Assembly: GCA_921293015.1 (NCBI GenBank)
Contig: OV121083.1
Span: 33,720,908 to 33,784,907 of the forward strand
DNA from: Phorcus lineatus
Lineage: Eukaryota > Mollusca > Gastropoda > Trochida > Trochidae
Direction of reading: 5' to 3'
DNA length: 64,000 nt
The translations under genes and the position numbers were made by a program. This document shows, in pieces, positions 21,592 to 41,447 of this stretch (position 1 is the stretch's first letter; each line of letters begins with the position of its first letter). The notes under the pieces are model-generated. The model saw only the letters and a program-made list of their open reading frames with translations. It was not told the DNA's origin and ran no database searches.

Positions 21592-22407
21592 GATTGGTAA
21601 CTCGGGGCATTTCTGGAGTACGCTGCCGCCAGAAATGAGGAAAGGGGCGAATCCCTTTATTGACAACCTTGTTGAACTTTAACTTTATTGAAATGACAGG
21701 CAAACCCAGCAGATAATGAGAGACAAATGTTTTTGTTGTGACTATTTCATAATATTTTTTTAATTCAACGTTACTTTTTGAAATTTCAAATCAAAATGAA
21801 TTAATTGACAATATGTATGATTATCAAATTACTATCAATAACTTAAAAGTGGCAATCAAATTTATATTTCAAAATTTTTGAAAAATATTAATGTCATATA
21901 GATGACATGTATTTTGATGACTGCTTCCTGTAGGTAAGCCAACATGCTAGATTCAATTTAAGCCTGTTACAGACTCGGCGTGTGCGACGGGCGTGTACAC
22001 CCCGACGCTCAAATAAAACAAGGATAGCCTGTCTGTAGAGGCTGGCTGTTCTCGTCCGAACCGGAAGTAAAAACAAGAAACCTAGCACATCAAAGTATAT
22101 GAAACAATCATCATGTACAGTGGTCGCGTTTTGGAGTTCCTACTTCTTTCTACGATTAATTTAAACATTATCATGGAATCAAAACTTTGATTCTTTTTCA
22201 GGAAGGGATCCTCCTTGGGGTACTACTGCATAAAATCTGTATATTTTTGCTATATGACAGGTTGTGACTATTTTTTAAATAAAAAATATACAAAAAACCA
22301 CTCAAAACGTGTTTTTGTACATATCACCACCCTAACAGGGCCCCCTACCCTGGCGATAACTGGTCCGCCAGGGCCGGTAACTCTATTAGCAACCCACTTA
22401 TCAATCT
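21592..22407 (+). repeat. Left inverted arm, 816 bp
   Basis: Reverse complement of 27861-28676 with about one mismatch. It begins gattggtaactcgggg. Its inner 219 bases (22189-22407) equal the element's own right-hand end, and its outer 597 bases equal the sequence beyond that end on the right. Confidence 0.95.
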
Positions 22408-22916
22408 AGCATAGCCAGACAGAATAAGGGGAGGTGGGTGGCCGTACCCCAAGGAGGATCCCCTTCAAAGAATCAGAAACCTCTGCAGGTTTGTTCGATT
22501 CTTTTTCAGGAAGGGATCCTCCTTGGGGTACTACTGCATATCAGAGACTCCCAGAGACAATTCCCTGGCAGTGGAATTCTGTCTGCAGATTTATCTAACC
22601 CCTAAAAGAGGTACAAAAGGTGTAAAGTACACTCACCAGAACTCATGAGTCTTTCAGCCCCCTGGCTGCCTCCAGGTACTGACCATGGGACTACTCGTAC
22701 TGGCTAAAAAGCCTACTGCGTTCTTAAGCCAAACCCCCCCCCCCCCCCCCTCTCTTTTGAAAGAAGGAATAAGGGGGACTTCTTTTAAGCAATCAATTAT
22801 CCCTGAAGACCACTCCCTCTCGGGTGTCTGTCACCAGGGCCCATGCAGTGCATTGTTATTAGTCGTTAGTACGTTAGTACCACCACTACTTTAAAAACCA
22901 TAACCCGAAAGCCCAA
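22408..22916. other. 3' non-coding part of the DIRS-like element
   Basis: It contains the internal complementary region (listed separately) and a run of about 18 C residues near 22737. No gene is seen. Confidence 0.5.
22445..22540. repeat. DIRS internal complementary region
   Basis: Bases 22445-22496 are the reverse complement of 21521-21572, and 22497-22540 are the reverse complement of 28036-28079. The two parts meet at ggtttgttc/gattcttt. In the DIRS family such a region is complementary to the two outer ends joined together and serves as the template for circle formation. This defines the element's ends as about 21521 and 28079. Confidence 0.85.
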
Positions 22917-24100
22917 TCAGCTAGAGGGTGTACGGCTCTGCCCAGTGAAAAGAACAGTCTTGCCAAACCGAGCACGCTCACTTGAGTGTTTGTCTAACTG
23001 GTAATGCCTGATGAACGTGCTAGGCCGGCTCCAAATGGCGGCTGAGCAGATCTCTTCAATGGGCAGGGCCGCAGCATAAGCCTTAGAGGTTGCCACCGCC
23101 CTAACCGAATGGGCTTTCAAACCTTCTGGGGCCTGTAGTCCCTTATGGACGTACCCCAGGTAAATAGCCGAAACTATCCATCTTGAGATGGTCTGCTTTG
23201 AAGCTGGTAGGCCGGACTTATTCCCGCCGTAGCAGCAGAACAACTGTTTATCCTTCCGGATCTCTTTTGTTCTCTTAATGTAAAGCTTGAGGGTGCGACG
23301 CACATCGAGGATGTGGGGTTGCGCCGACCTCGCCCCTGAAACCGCTGGTTGCATCATAGCTGGCAGTTCTATCGGGGCCGAGACGTGAAAGGCATGATCA
23401 ACCTTCGGGCGGTATGAGTCTGGCAGTCTAATGCTGACTCTGTCTCTGTGAAAGACAGTCAGCTCGGGATCCGAAGACATCGCGTGGATATCTCCTACCC
23501 GCCTGCCCGACGTCACCGCCACTAGGAAGGCCGCCTTCCACGTCAACAACTGCAAGGAAACAGCACTAGGGTCTCTGAACGCCGGCCCTGACAGCCAGTC
23601 CAGGACATGTGCCAACTCCCAAGTAGGACTGACCCGCCGAACAGGCGGTCTAATCCTGTCCACACCTGCTAAGAAGCGCTGGACCATTGGATGACTCCCC
23701 AAGAGAGTGCCATCCACCGGTACATGAAATGCCGAAATAGCGGTAGAGTAGCCCCTAACTGTAGAGGCCGCTAAGCCATCATCCAGCCGGGACTGTAAAA
23801 ACTCCAATACCGGCACTAGGCCCGCAGAAAAGGGATCGAGAATCCCTCGACTGCCACACCAGCGCGCATAACAGGCCCATCTATCTTCATACTGAATGTT
23901 CGTTGAATCCCTCCTCGAAGCCAGTATTGTGTCTGCAACTCGTGCAGGAATACCGCTCTCCTGGAGGCGATTCCGGACAGAGGCCAGGCCACCCACTGAA
24001 TCCTGGGATTCGGGTGCGGCGCTCCTTCCTGCGTCAGCAGATCTGGCAGACATGGTAACAGTACAGGAGGCTGAACCAGATATCCGAGTACTGATGGAAA
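22917..24100 (-). CDS. DIRS tyrosine recombinase region (fossil)
   Basis: The protein carries a core-binding region (STVRGYSTAISAFH) and a catalytic domain with TSGRRVGDIHAM (first Arg), KAHSVRAVATS (His-x-x-Arg) and FIRHYQLDKHS (Tyr), in the right order and spacing for a tyrosine recombinase. In DIRS elements this enzyme inserts a circular DNA copy and replaces the integrase. The frame is open well upstream of the domain, overlapping the preceding region, and ends at 22917. Confidence 0.85.
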
Positions 24101-24399
24101 CCAACTCTGGGCCGTCCACAGCGGTGTCATGAGGACCAACAGCTGTGGAGGCTGCTTGCCTACCTGCGACAGAACCCTGGGAATCAGAGGCATTGGCGGG
24201 AACGCCCATAGCACTCTGCCGGTCCAGTCTATCGCGAGGGCGTCTGATGCCAGAGCGCTTGGGTCTGGTATTCTGGAGCAGAACACCGGTGTCTGATTCG
24301 TCACTCCGGACGCAAACAGATCCACCTGGAACGACCCGTACAACTGGGAGATAAGTCCGTTGTCCACTCCCGGAAGGTACACCGGTATCACCCGAATGT

Positions 24400-25815
24400 T
24401 GAACCGGTCGCACCAGAGAAGGAACTGCCACGCCTCCTGGAGGAGAGCTGGCGACACCGTTCCCCCCTGCTTTGCTATATAAGTCATGGCAGTCTGGTTG
24501 TCCATCTCCAGACGCACCACCCGACCTCTTACCAAGTGGAGGAGTTGGTCGAAGACCTTCCTCACCGCCCTCAGTTCCAGCACATTGATGTGCTCCTTGG
24601 ACTCGTCCAGAGACCACAGGCCCGAAGCTGAGTGGTCCCCCAGGACTCCCCCCAACCTGAGAGGGAAGCGTCCGTCTGAACTGTTACCTCGGGCATCAGC
24701 GTCATCAAAGGTAGACCCCTGGCGAGGTTGTCCTCCTTCAGCCACCATTCCAGATGAGTGGAAAGCCACTCCGGAATGGCCACTGATTCCTCTAGACTCC
24801 CGGACTGCGACCATCGTCCCGCTAAAGCCTGCTGGACTGGTCTCATCCTCAACCGGGCTCTCCAGACCACGTCCACCGTCGCCGCCATATTCCCCAGCAA
24901 ACGGAGCCATGTCCGTGCGGAGTGTGCGGGTGACAGCAAGAACTGCTGCGTGGTCTGAATTACCTTGGTCACTCGGGCAGGGGCTAGTGCAACTAGTCCC
25001 CTCACCGTATCGAACCGAGCCCCCAGGAACACTAAGTCCTGGGTGGGAGTGAGGTCTGACTTTTTCATGTTTACGATCCAACCCAGCCTGAGCAGAATGT
25101 CTAAAATCTCCTGGGTGGCCTCCTGATTCCTCACCTGCGACAGGGCCCTGATTAACCAATCGTCCAGGTACGGGTGACAACACCTGCCCTTGGACCTGGC
25201 CACCTGCGCCGGAATCAGCATCAGCTTGGTGAACACCCTTGGCGCCGTTGAGATGCCGAAGGGGAGCACACGAAACTGGTAGCACACCCCGTCGAAGGCA
25301 AACCTTAGGTATTGCTTGAACTGGGGGTGCATTGGGACATGGAGGTACGCATCCTTGAGGTCGATTGACGAAAGCCAATCTCCCTGCTCCACCGATGCTA
25401 TCACCGACCTCAGAGTTTCCATCTTGAACGATGGCACCTCCAACATCTTGTTCAAATACTTGAGATTCAAGATTGGTCGGAACCCTCCGTCCTTCTTGGT
25501 GACCAGGAAGTAAGTCGAGTAATACCCGGTCTCTTCCTGGCCCCTCGGGACCACCTCTATGGCCGCCTTGGCGAGCAGAGCTACGACTTCGGCCCTGAGG
25601 ACTTCCGCCTTCTCCGGGGAGGATGGCACCGGGGTGCGCCTCACTCCGGTAAACGAAGGTGGCCCATGCTTCCAAAGAGGCAAATGTCCGTCCCTGAGTG
25701 TGGACAGGGCCCAGGGATTTGACGTGACCCTCTCCCAATCTGACAGGAAGTGGGAGAGTCTGCCCCCTACTGGTAACTCTGGACAGAGGCAACGGATCCC
25801 TGCAACTGGCGGCAC
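24400..25815 (-). CDS. DIRS reverse transcriptase and RNase H region (fossil)
   Basis: Reverse transcriptase motifs appear in order: TYFLVTKKDGGFRPILN, SSIDLKDAYLHVPMH, LPFGISTAPRVFTKLM and the catalytic YLDDWL. RNase H signatures follow (VQTDASLSGWG; NVLELRAVRKVF; VRLEMDNQTAMTYI). Order and wording match the RT-RNase H of DIRS and Ngaro elements. The span is not in one continuous frame; part of that may be the overlap usual for the family. Confidence 0.85.
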
Positions 25816-25905
25816 TCGGGCCCCCTGACAGGTTTCCGGCTCGAGCAGAGGAGGGATTAGGAGCCCTGGTTGGAGCCCCCTCTCCCCCGAAAAGGCTGCT
25901 GGCCC

Positions 25906-27325
25906 TTAGCCTGCTTGCCCCTTCTGCTCTTGCCTCTCTTCCCTGGGTGACCTCCCCTGCTGCGCCGCATTCCGATACATCTCCTCGAAGGAGCGGAACG
26001 TGCGCTTTAGCAACTGGTCCTGATGCTTGAAGAGCGGCACCCGCCGGCCCGGAAGCCCAATGGCGTCCGGGTTGACTGATGTCAACACATCATCATCAAC
26101 CTGGGGGACATCGAACAACCCCACCTCCCCTATAGGGTACCTCCTGTTGAGTTCGGGCAGATCGAACCGCGTGCGGGTACCCGATAGGAGAGGCGTGATT
26201 GCGTCAGCCCTCAAGCTGTTGAGGATGCGGAGCCGCGCCTGCGGAGCCTTGCGTTGAGCGAAGGCCCCGCCGGGAAGCCGGAACTCCGCAGCATCCGACT
26301 CCTTCTCCGGAACAACTACCTGAGGGAAGGCGGCCGCGAACTTATCGCGCACCCCCCTCAGGGCTACAGCAATGGGAAGGTCAGTAGGGTCAGGCCCCGC
26401 ACCCCCCTCAACCTCCATCTCCTCCTCCGAAGAGTCCTCAGTACCCTCAGTGTCCTGCACGGACAAGGTATCTGACGGACCCTCCGAAAGAGCAGACGAA
26501 GGAATCAAGGGAATACGAAACCGCGACCCCGCCGATTCCCGCTGTTCCGAAGAAGGAGCCTGAGGCCCGAGTCCAGACGCAGACCCCGACGCCGAAGCGC
26601 CCGGGTCTCGGCTCTTGGGGTTACCGGTTCCCCCCGACCCCTCGGCAGTGGCGAGGTCATTCGGGGGGTCCCGTGTGATGGTGCAGCTAGGAACCCTGCT
26701 AGTGCTGGGTCGCTGCTCCGGTGTCAACAGAGCATCACCCGGGCCCTTGCCCGGGTTAGCTCTGGAACCGGCACCGACGACGGCCCCGAGGGAACCGGCC
26801 GGCCGGGCATCCAGACCCGCCGGGGGAACATCCGACCTGAACTCCTTACGGAGCTCGGACATAAGTTCCCCCATTAGGCCCTTCATCTGCCCCTTAATTA
26901 GCGAGTTAATAGCATCAAGTGAGGGTGCAATAGGGAGGGCCCTAGTGGCAGACATCCGCCCCCCCACCTCCGAATCTGAGCTTTCCTCAGATGGGATCGG
27001 GGGGGGAACGTACAGTCTTTTTGCCTTTACCCTTACCACCTGACTTAGACGGGGGGGTCAGTCCCTTAAGCTCCTGCCCCGCCTCCAACATCCCCTTGTA
27101 GAACATCGTGTCCGCCTGCCTTTTCTTCTTTGTCTTGGCGCAGAACCCGTTACAAAGAGAGCAGTCACTGTCGACGTGCCCCCTGGTCACCAGACACGGC
27201 AAACAGGCCTCATGGCCGTCAGCCTGGGGGATATTGACCCCACAGTCAACACACTTCTTGAATGACTGTAAGCCAAACATAAAAGAAATTGTTGACAGAA
27301 CTAAAGGGGGAAAGGGGAAGTGCAA
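25906..27325 (-). CDS. DIRS Gag-like region with amino-terminal Cys cluster (fossil)
   Basis: The upstream part has a Cys/His cluster (CVDCGVNIP, HEACLPCL, DSDCSLCNGFC) and a Lys-rich stretch. It is followed by an acidic, Pro/Ser-rich region and a conserved carboxy end (FRLPGGAFAQRKAPQARL, then LFKHQDQLLKRTFRSFEEMY). This composition and position upstream of RT fit the Gag-like first gene of DIRS elements. It lies in overlapping frames. Confidence 0.7.
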
Positions 27326-27860
27326 GTGTAATCTAAGTTAATATATATATATATATATAATACTATAGAGAACATGACGGCCGCGATATAATAGTGAGAA
27401 GCATCTAAAAGCAAGCACTACCATCACAGCCTGAAATAAAAAGAGCATGTAAACAACATGGCTTGCCCATCGATTAACGGAAGTTTTCATCAAGTTAAAA
27501 ACCAGGTGAAAACGATCGCCATCGACGTAAAGATGCTTATTAATAAAATAATAATAACATCAAGTGCCAAACAACGACTGATTCCAAACGAAAGATATCT
27601 ATTTTCCACCTAGTCGGGAAAAACAATCTTCGAGAATCCGCCATGTTTGTTTCTTTTCCCGCGCACAAACGAAGCACGTGGCTCGAAATGGTTGGGAAAA
27701 GCCTAAGTCACAACGCGATGGAATGCGATAATGCGAACCTATTCTAAACTACGTTTAGTAATAAAGGTTACCATACATTTGAATCTTTCTCCATGTCACT
27801 TTTCTTTTGGAAACTTAGCAAACTTTGAGTAGCGAAAACACGTCTTTCTTCCTCAATGAC
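27326..27860. promoter_or_regulatory. Leader of the DIRS-like element
   Basis: No gene. Upstream, in element orientation, of the Gag-like region, with a TA run at about 27342-27359. It presumably holds the element's promoter; no motif is assigned. Confidence 0.35.
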
Positions 27861-28676
27861 AGATTGATAAGTGGGTTGCTAATAGAGTTACCGGCCCTGG
27901 CGGACCAGTTATCGCCAGGGTAGGGGGCCCTGTTAGGGTGGTGATATGTACAAAAACACGTTTTGAGTTGTTTTTTGTATATTTTTTATTTAAAAAATAG
28001 TCACAACCTGTCATATAGCAAAAATATACAGATTTTATGCAGTAGTACCCCAAGGAGGATCCCTTCCTGAAAAAGAATCAAAGTTTTGATTCCATGATAA
28101 TGTTTAAATTAATCGTAGAAAGAAGTAGGAACTCCAAAACGCGACCACTGTACATGATGATTGTTTCATATACTTTGATGTGCTAGGTTTCTTGTTTTTA
28201 CTTCCGGTTCGGACGAGAACAGCCAGCCTCTACAGACAGGCTATCCTTGTTTTATTTGAGCGTCGGGGTGTACACGCCCGTCGCACACGCCGAGTCTGTA
28301 ACAGGCTTAAATTGAATCTAGCATGTTGGCTTACCTACAGGAAGCAGTCATCAAAATACATGTCATCTATATGACATTAATATTTTTCAAAAATTTTGAA
28401 ATATAAATTTGATTGCCACTTTTAAGTTATTGATAGTAATTTGATAATCATACATATTGTCAATTAATTCATTTTGATTTGAAATTTCAAAAAGTAACGT
28501 TGAATTAAAAAAATATTATGAAATAGTCACAACAAAAACATTTGTCTCTCATTATCTGCTGGGTTTGCCTGTCATTTCAATAAAGTTAAAGTTCAACAAG
28601 GTTGTCAATAAAGGGATTCGCCCCTTTCCTCATTTCTGGCGGCAGCGTACTCCAGAAATGCCCCGAGTTACCAATC
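27861..28676 (-). repeat. Right inverted arm, 816 bp
   Basis: Partner of 21592-22407. The element's right end by the internal complementary region is at 28079 (ctgaaaaagaatc), inside this arm. The arm ends at ccgagttaccaatc; the sequence after 28676 has no counterpart on the left. Confidence 0.95.
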
Positions 28677-31001
28677 AAGCACAGGCAAAGGGAAAATAAT
28701 ACAGAGGTCATTTCTATATCCCTCCAAACTTTCATTTGGCAGATGAAGGAGAAACAATTCCTAATTCCAACTTAATTATCTTCTTATCTTATACACTTTA
28801 TCTTCTTTTTACTAATTAAGATACAATATTTTATATGATTACTTAATATGAAAAAACTTCTTCATTAGGTGGAATGTGAATCAGTTAATATATACTAGTA
28901 CTCAGACATATCCCTCGTTAAAAAAAATAAAATAAAAAAATAAAACCCAAAAGTTCACAAAAAATCCACACACAGAACAAGGAAGTAACTGATCATCTCA
29001 AGAAATTTTATTTCTTGATTTGGAATTTGACATTATATGATTTGTTCAGAAATGTACACAATACCATGAGAGAATATACTAGATAAATAATAAACAAATA
29101 TTTACAGTTGAGTTTGGTATCAACATTCATCAATTGGCAATATATACATTCCTTTTTAGAAGCATATCAAACTTTGTTAATGAATACTTCATAAGGTATT
29201 TCATTTCACAATTCTTTCATAACTGATATTTGTTTCACTGCAATGTCACCTACAACAATAAAGAATTTGAAATCAACTTATATATCAACAGTTAGTATTG
29301 CTACAAAAGGATAACCATTGTTGGCAACCTTCACCTATAAGGGGAATATTTCCTAACAACCAGTTTTGCCATGACCAATTTCTACTTCCTCCTCATGAAA
29401 GATATCACAGGATATCAGATATTCATTCATTCAGTCACTTAAAGCCTAAATAAGAATAGACATTTTCAGGCCCTGAGAGGATAATGGTTATCACAGATAT
29501 CCATGCATTGTAGTATTAAACTGCAAATATCAGGGCATTGGAATCCATCTCAATCATTATTTGAAAACTGACACCTGAAATGCATATCCGCGTGGCAAAT
29601 TCCTGAACTGGCCATATGACTACTGTAATTGCATTGCTTAGCCTATATTACTTTTATTTTATTGCAATTGTTTTAATGATGGATTTTAGCCAGTTTAGTT
29701 ATATGCTTTTGTATTCAAAATTCATTGCAACTTAACTCATTTTCATGTATTTCCTATTTTCTTTAACCATGATACAAGTTCTTTAAAATAAATATATTCA
29801 TATTCAAATACAACCTTCCATTATGAAGTTTTTTTTCATTTTACCCAATGTGAAAAATGGTCCTTTATTTCACCCACAACAGAATACTATCCAAATGCTT
29901 GTTATGTATGTACAAAAAATTTGACAGTTAGCCATTCATAAAACAAAAATATCCATCATGTTATGTAAAATATCCCTTAATGTAAGTCTTATTTAAACAT
30001 TTACAAAAAATCTATAGACAAAGAGCAATCATCCCAAACATTCACACAAACACACCTTAGGTAAATAGTACATAAACCCTCAAAATATTACCAGCTTTCA
30101 ATAGAGTGGCCAGTCACCCTGGCCTTTAACTTTGTCTTGCCCTTCATGATTCCAGGTTAGAATTTCAAATGGTTCAAAACAGTTGCCTGGTCTGCATTCT
30201 CTCCCTACAGAGTAAGCTAATCATAAATTCCTATACAAACCTCTGTTCTTATTCTAGTGTTTCTCAGTCTAGAAATGTAGACGCCTGATTGGATGCCATC
30301 AAAGTTATATAAAGTATTGGGGTATACAGCATACAATAGCAATCAAAGTTAGTTGTGCGATCAGCGACGCTGTTTCATAAGTGATCATAAATTTTGAGAA
30401 GACTCAGTTATTTCAATATGCTTCTGGAAAGCTACAGAACACAGCCACCTGTAGCAGCTACAGCATTTTATAGGTCTCAATGACAACATTTAGGTTATCT
30501 ATTAATGTGGTGTTTTTATTAGCTGAAATATTGCAAGATAGCTCGTGTTGCAGTATTTTGCTGCATTGGAAACCTGTCTAAGAGCAAGAAAAGCTTGAAT
30601 TAGAACAGTGGTTTGCATAGGAATTATTGATGGAGCTACCTCTGAGAGGAGATAATGGCTGGTCTGATTTTCGCAAAAACATAAAATAGAAAACAGATCA
30701 TGGGTGCTTAGTGACATTAATCTTACAACTCTCAATCAGCACATGTACTACCCCAAGTCATTGTCAGAGACAAGAAAGTAATAATTTGCAGTTTCAAACT
30801 GGAGCAGTCAGCTAAATGCTCTCAGACCCAAGGATCAAGCGCCATAGTACAAAACAAACCCCTAACAGCAGGACTGATTGATAAAGCATGTATCAAGAAA
30901 GAGCAAGTAATTTTTATAAATACGCTGATGAAACACCAAAGATCATTACCAGTTATAAGAACCTGTGCATTAAATACTGGGCAAGCAAGAATAACTGACA
31001 A
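28677..31001. other. Downstream of YIPF1/2: probable 3' untranslated region and intergenic DNA
   Basis: AT-rich, no gene recognised. The minus-strand YIPF1/2 transcript must end here. Candidate minus-strand AATAAA signals (tttatt on the plus strand) occur near 30514, 29648 and 29008, and I cannot choose between them. Confidence 0.4.
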
Positions 31002-38572
<7,571 letters not shown>

Positions 38573-38775
38573 CTTTGTTGCTTTTATAACTCCGCAGTTA
38601 ATGTTGTGGATCGATTTAGAATAAATCTTTGTTCCTTAAAAGTATATCATTTGTAAACTTAATTTCAATGACTTAATCTTGCCAATCACTTAATCTTGCC
38701 AATCATATTGTTAAAGGTTAAAAACAATCGAATTTGTTGCTCTCGGATGATTCGCTGCTGTTCTACAAATCAGAC
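38573..38775. promoter_or_regulatory. Bidirectional promoter region, YIPF1/2 and TIMM29
   Basis: The two start codons face away from each other with 203 bases between them, so both promoters and both 5' untranslated regions fit in this gap. It contains a direct repeat of cacttaatcttgccaatca around 38685-38705. No TATA box position can be assigned with confidence. Confidence 0.7.
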
Positions 38776-41447
38776 ATGGCGTCTGCTTTCAAAAACCATG
38801 CTGCAAGAATGGCAGGCAATGTCAAAAGATTACAGCCATCGTTTCCTGATAAATGGAAAGGCGGAAGAATAGAAAAAATATGTAAGAACTAGTGTGTATC
38901 AGTATTCGGATTATAATTGAAATCTTAAACATAGAATTTACATCAGTCTGAGCCATTGACTGCTTTGAATCTCTTTAGTTAACATTATCTGAACTTTGCC
39001 TACTTGCTCAAGACTTAAATCTCTCTCTCTCTCTTTGAGTTTATATACAAAATCGTTCATTGCGAAACGTTGGACAACGTCATAATAAACAAGGAAGTAA
39101 GGGAAATCCAAGTACACAAGTAACACACAGGCACCAGGCCCTACCTACTTGTAAATAAATAAGTAAAGATAAACATATGTTATATATCCATGCAGGTTTA
39201 TCTTTACTTATTTATTTACAAGTAGGGCCTGGTGCCTGTTAAGTAACAGTAATGGAATGGATTGTGGGTTTTTAGTTTTTAGTGGTATACATCCACTTAT
39301 AATAAGGAACATTGTCATTGATCAAACATTCTGATTGGGTGTTAAAAATCTTTTGAATGATTTTCCAACCAATCTAACAGAAGTATAATAACATAATTCC
39401 AAAATCTTTTATGATTTTCAACTGAATTCATTTATGTTACAAACCTCAGTGTCCCAATTTGTTCAAGTTATGCATAACAATGGAAACAATCGATGACTTT
39501 TCCGTAAAGTCCTTAACAACTATGCTAACTACAGACCCTCCTATCTCAGGGTAAAACATCCACGCCCTCGCTCCACTCATATACCCCTTGGACGTAACCC
39601 CACTTAAACTTAATTGCTGTGACCTATGAATTATCAAACAATGGTTCCCCAATAGCAGCGCTTGATATGTGAGTCGTCAATTTCTCTGTGAGTTGCTCTC
39701 TCAGAGTGTTGCTCTGTTAACAGGTTCCACCTGTGTTCCTTTTACTGTATCACCACGGAACTCCTACAGGTTCTCAAAACAGTGTTATCTAAAATCTACC
39801 ACATCTACTTTGATTAAATGTGATTAGCAGTCTGATTAAAATCGACCGTGTTCCAAGGAATAAAAGTTTCAAAATACTGACTCTATCGAGATTCGAACTC
39901 TATCTGTCTAGGCTATCCTCTCCACATCGGTCTGAAGGCAGCCTCACTGCTCGCACGTGCTGACACCAGTTGCGCAGACAAAACCTAGTCATTAGCGAAC
40001 CAATCACATCATTGCGTTTAAAATAAGGATAGCAGCGATCAAGGTTAACAAATGGTAAATGAGAGTTACTTGCCCCTAGCTACTGATACCGAATGCTTTT
40101 GCCGCGCGCATTGTGATTGGTTAGCTGAGTTTACGTAAGAATGTGCGCTACAGTAGGCTGCGGTCAGACCGATGTGGAGAGGATAGCCTAGACAGATAGA
40201 GTTCGTATCTCGATAGAGTCAATATTTTGAAACTTTTATTCCTCGGAACACGGTCGATTTTAATCAGACTGTGCGATTAGCATTTGATTTTATCTTGCCC
40301 ATGTAGGGACATTCACAACTATGGTATAAGAGACTCTGTAAATGGCTGAAATGTAATTGTGAACCATCACAATAAAACAATTTGATTGGCCAGATCATAG
40401 GTCATAAGTTTAAGGTGGGATAAAAATCTCAAGGATATATGAGTGGAGTGATAGCGTAGGTTTTTAACCTGAGACAGGATGATTATGGAAGAACAAATGA
40501 ACAAGCTCAAAGGTCAATCCTAAAAAGTCAAGACTTGAAAGATATTGTTAGATGATCGATACTAGAATAACAAATTTTTTTGTGTTATGATTTCTTTATT
40601 TTATGTAAAACAACAGGACAGCCATTTTCGTTTAGGTGTAGTTAAAATATTTCGAGATAAAAACACTTCATACATGTGCTTGATATAAAAGGAACATTTA
40701 AGTTTGGAAACAATACTGATATACATTTTAAGAAGCATAGATGTGCTAGGGGTATGTCCATGATAAAATTTCAATTTCAATTCGACAAAAGATTTGGAAA
40801 ATAAATAATACCTCAAATGCAACATATAAACAAGATATTACATAAACCATTTGAGTACATGTGTTAAAAATCTTATTTTCATTTAAGGGATTTTTGAAAA
40901 TTAAATATATGAATTGGTATTGAAACTTAGTGATTTCTTTTCAGTTAATTACTTCAAAGTGATAGCTCTTGACTATCAAGCTGCCTTTGCAGAGATAGGA
41001 CAGGACATGAGAGCTCGTCCCTTGAAGTCCGCAGTCTATGTATCTACCCTGTCAACTCTTGGGGCAATGCTGGCCACAAACCCATCACAGACCAGTTTCA
41101 GGGCACAAATGATTAAAGAATCACAGGACTTGTTGCTTGTGGGTGAACCTATCCGTAACCCATACTCAAACTCTCACCTAGAAAATTTGGCTTCAGCAGA
41201 GAAAGATGGCAAGTTGCGTTTTATTAACTTGGGAATTATGACATTGGTTTGGAAAGCTGAGCATAGTAATTGGCTTGGACTTTATGATGCTCGTTGCAAG
41301 CAAGTCAACCCAAGATGGATTGATATACCAAAGCACATTGTGGACATTGGAGTGTTTGGACGATGGCTGTACATGGACAAGGCCATGATTGATTATGATA
41401 TCAACCCCGATGAGTGGGCTGAAGATGGAAAGAAACTAAATTCATAG
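38776..41447 (+). CDS. TIMM29: TIMM29, inner mitochondrial membrane TIM22 complex subunit, two exons
   Basis: Exon 1 is 38776-38881 (start MASAFKNHAARMAGNVKR) with donor gtaaga; exon 2 is 40945-41447 after ttttcag. Together they make 609 bp, 202 residues plus stop. Matches to the TIMM29 family are LDYQAAFAEIGQDMRARP, the hydrophobic segment SAVYVSTLSTLGAMLA, RFINLGIMTLVW, LYDARCKQVNPRWIDIP, and DIGVFGRWLYMDKAMIDYDI with DEW. TIMM29 is a metazoan subunit of the TIM22 carrier translocase, with one inner-membrane span. The protein is shorter than human TIMM29 (260 residues), lacking its carboxy-terminal extension. The Arg/Lys-rich amino end suits mitochondrial import. The intron holds two MITEs. 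Confidence 0.9.
39128..39238. repeat. Fold-back element in the TIMM29 intron
   Basis: The arms, beginning caggcaccaggccctac and ending gtagggcctggtgcctg, pair over about 46 bases around a 21-base loop. Such a compact hairpin is typical of a fold-back MITE. aagtaaca occurs close to both sides. Confidence 0.85.
39828..40271. mobile_element. MULE-like MITE with about 115-bp inverted arms and 9-bp target duplication
   Basis: Arms begin cagtctgattaaaatcgacc and are inverted repeats of about 115 bp with a few mismatches. The flanks are tgtgattag (39819-39827) and tgcgattag (40272-40280), a 9-bp duplication with one difference. Long arms plus a 9-bp duplication are usual for Mutator-like elements. 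It lies in the TIMM29 intron and has no transposase. Confidence 0.8.

Larger units (their letters stand above)
21521..28676 (-). mobile_element. DIRS-like tyrosine-recombinase retroelement with long inverted arms (fossil)
   Basis: A GC-richer block carries, in minus-strand order, a zinc-finger/Gag-like region, a reverse transcriptase with RNase H and a tyrosine recombinase. There is no integrase, envelope or direct LTR pair. Short inverted ends plus an internal complementary region define it as DIRS-like; by that region the element proper runs from 21521 to about 28079. In addition, two 816-bp inverted arms (21592-22407 and 27861-28676) differ at about one base. Coding parts are long and largely open, so the insertion looks young. 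It may be almost whole, with about one or two breaks beyond the frame overlaps this family normally uses. Confidence 0.85.

Noticed and set aside
24486-27043. Several plus-strand open frames of 60-188 residues
   Set aside because: They are GC-rich shadows opposite the DIRS-like coding regions.
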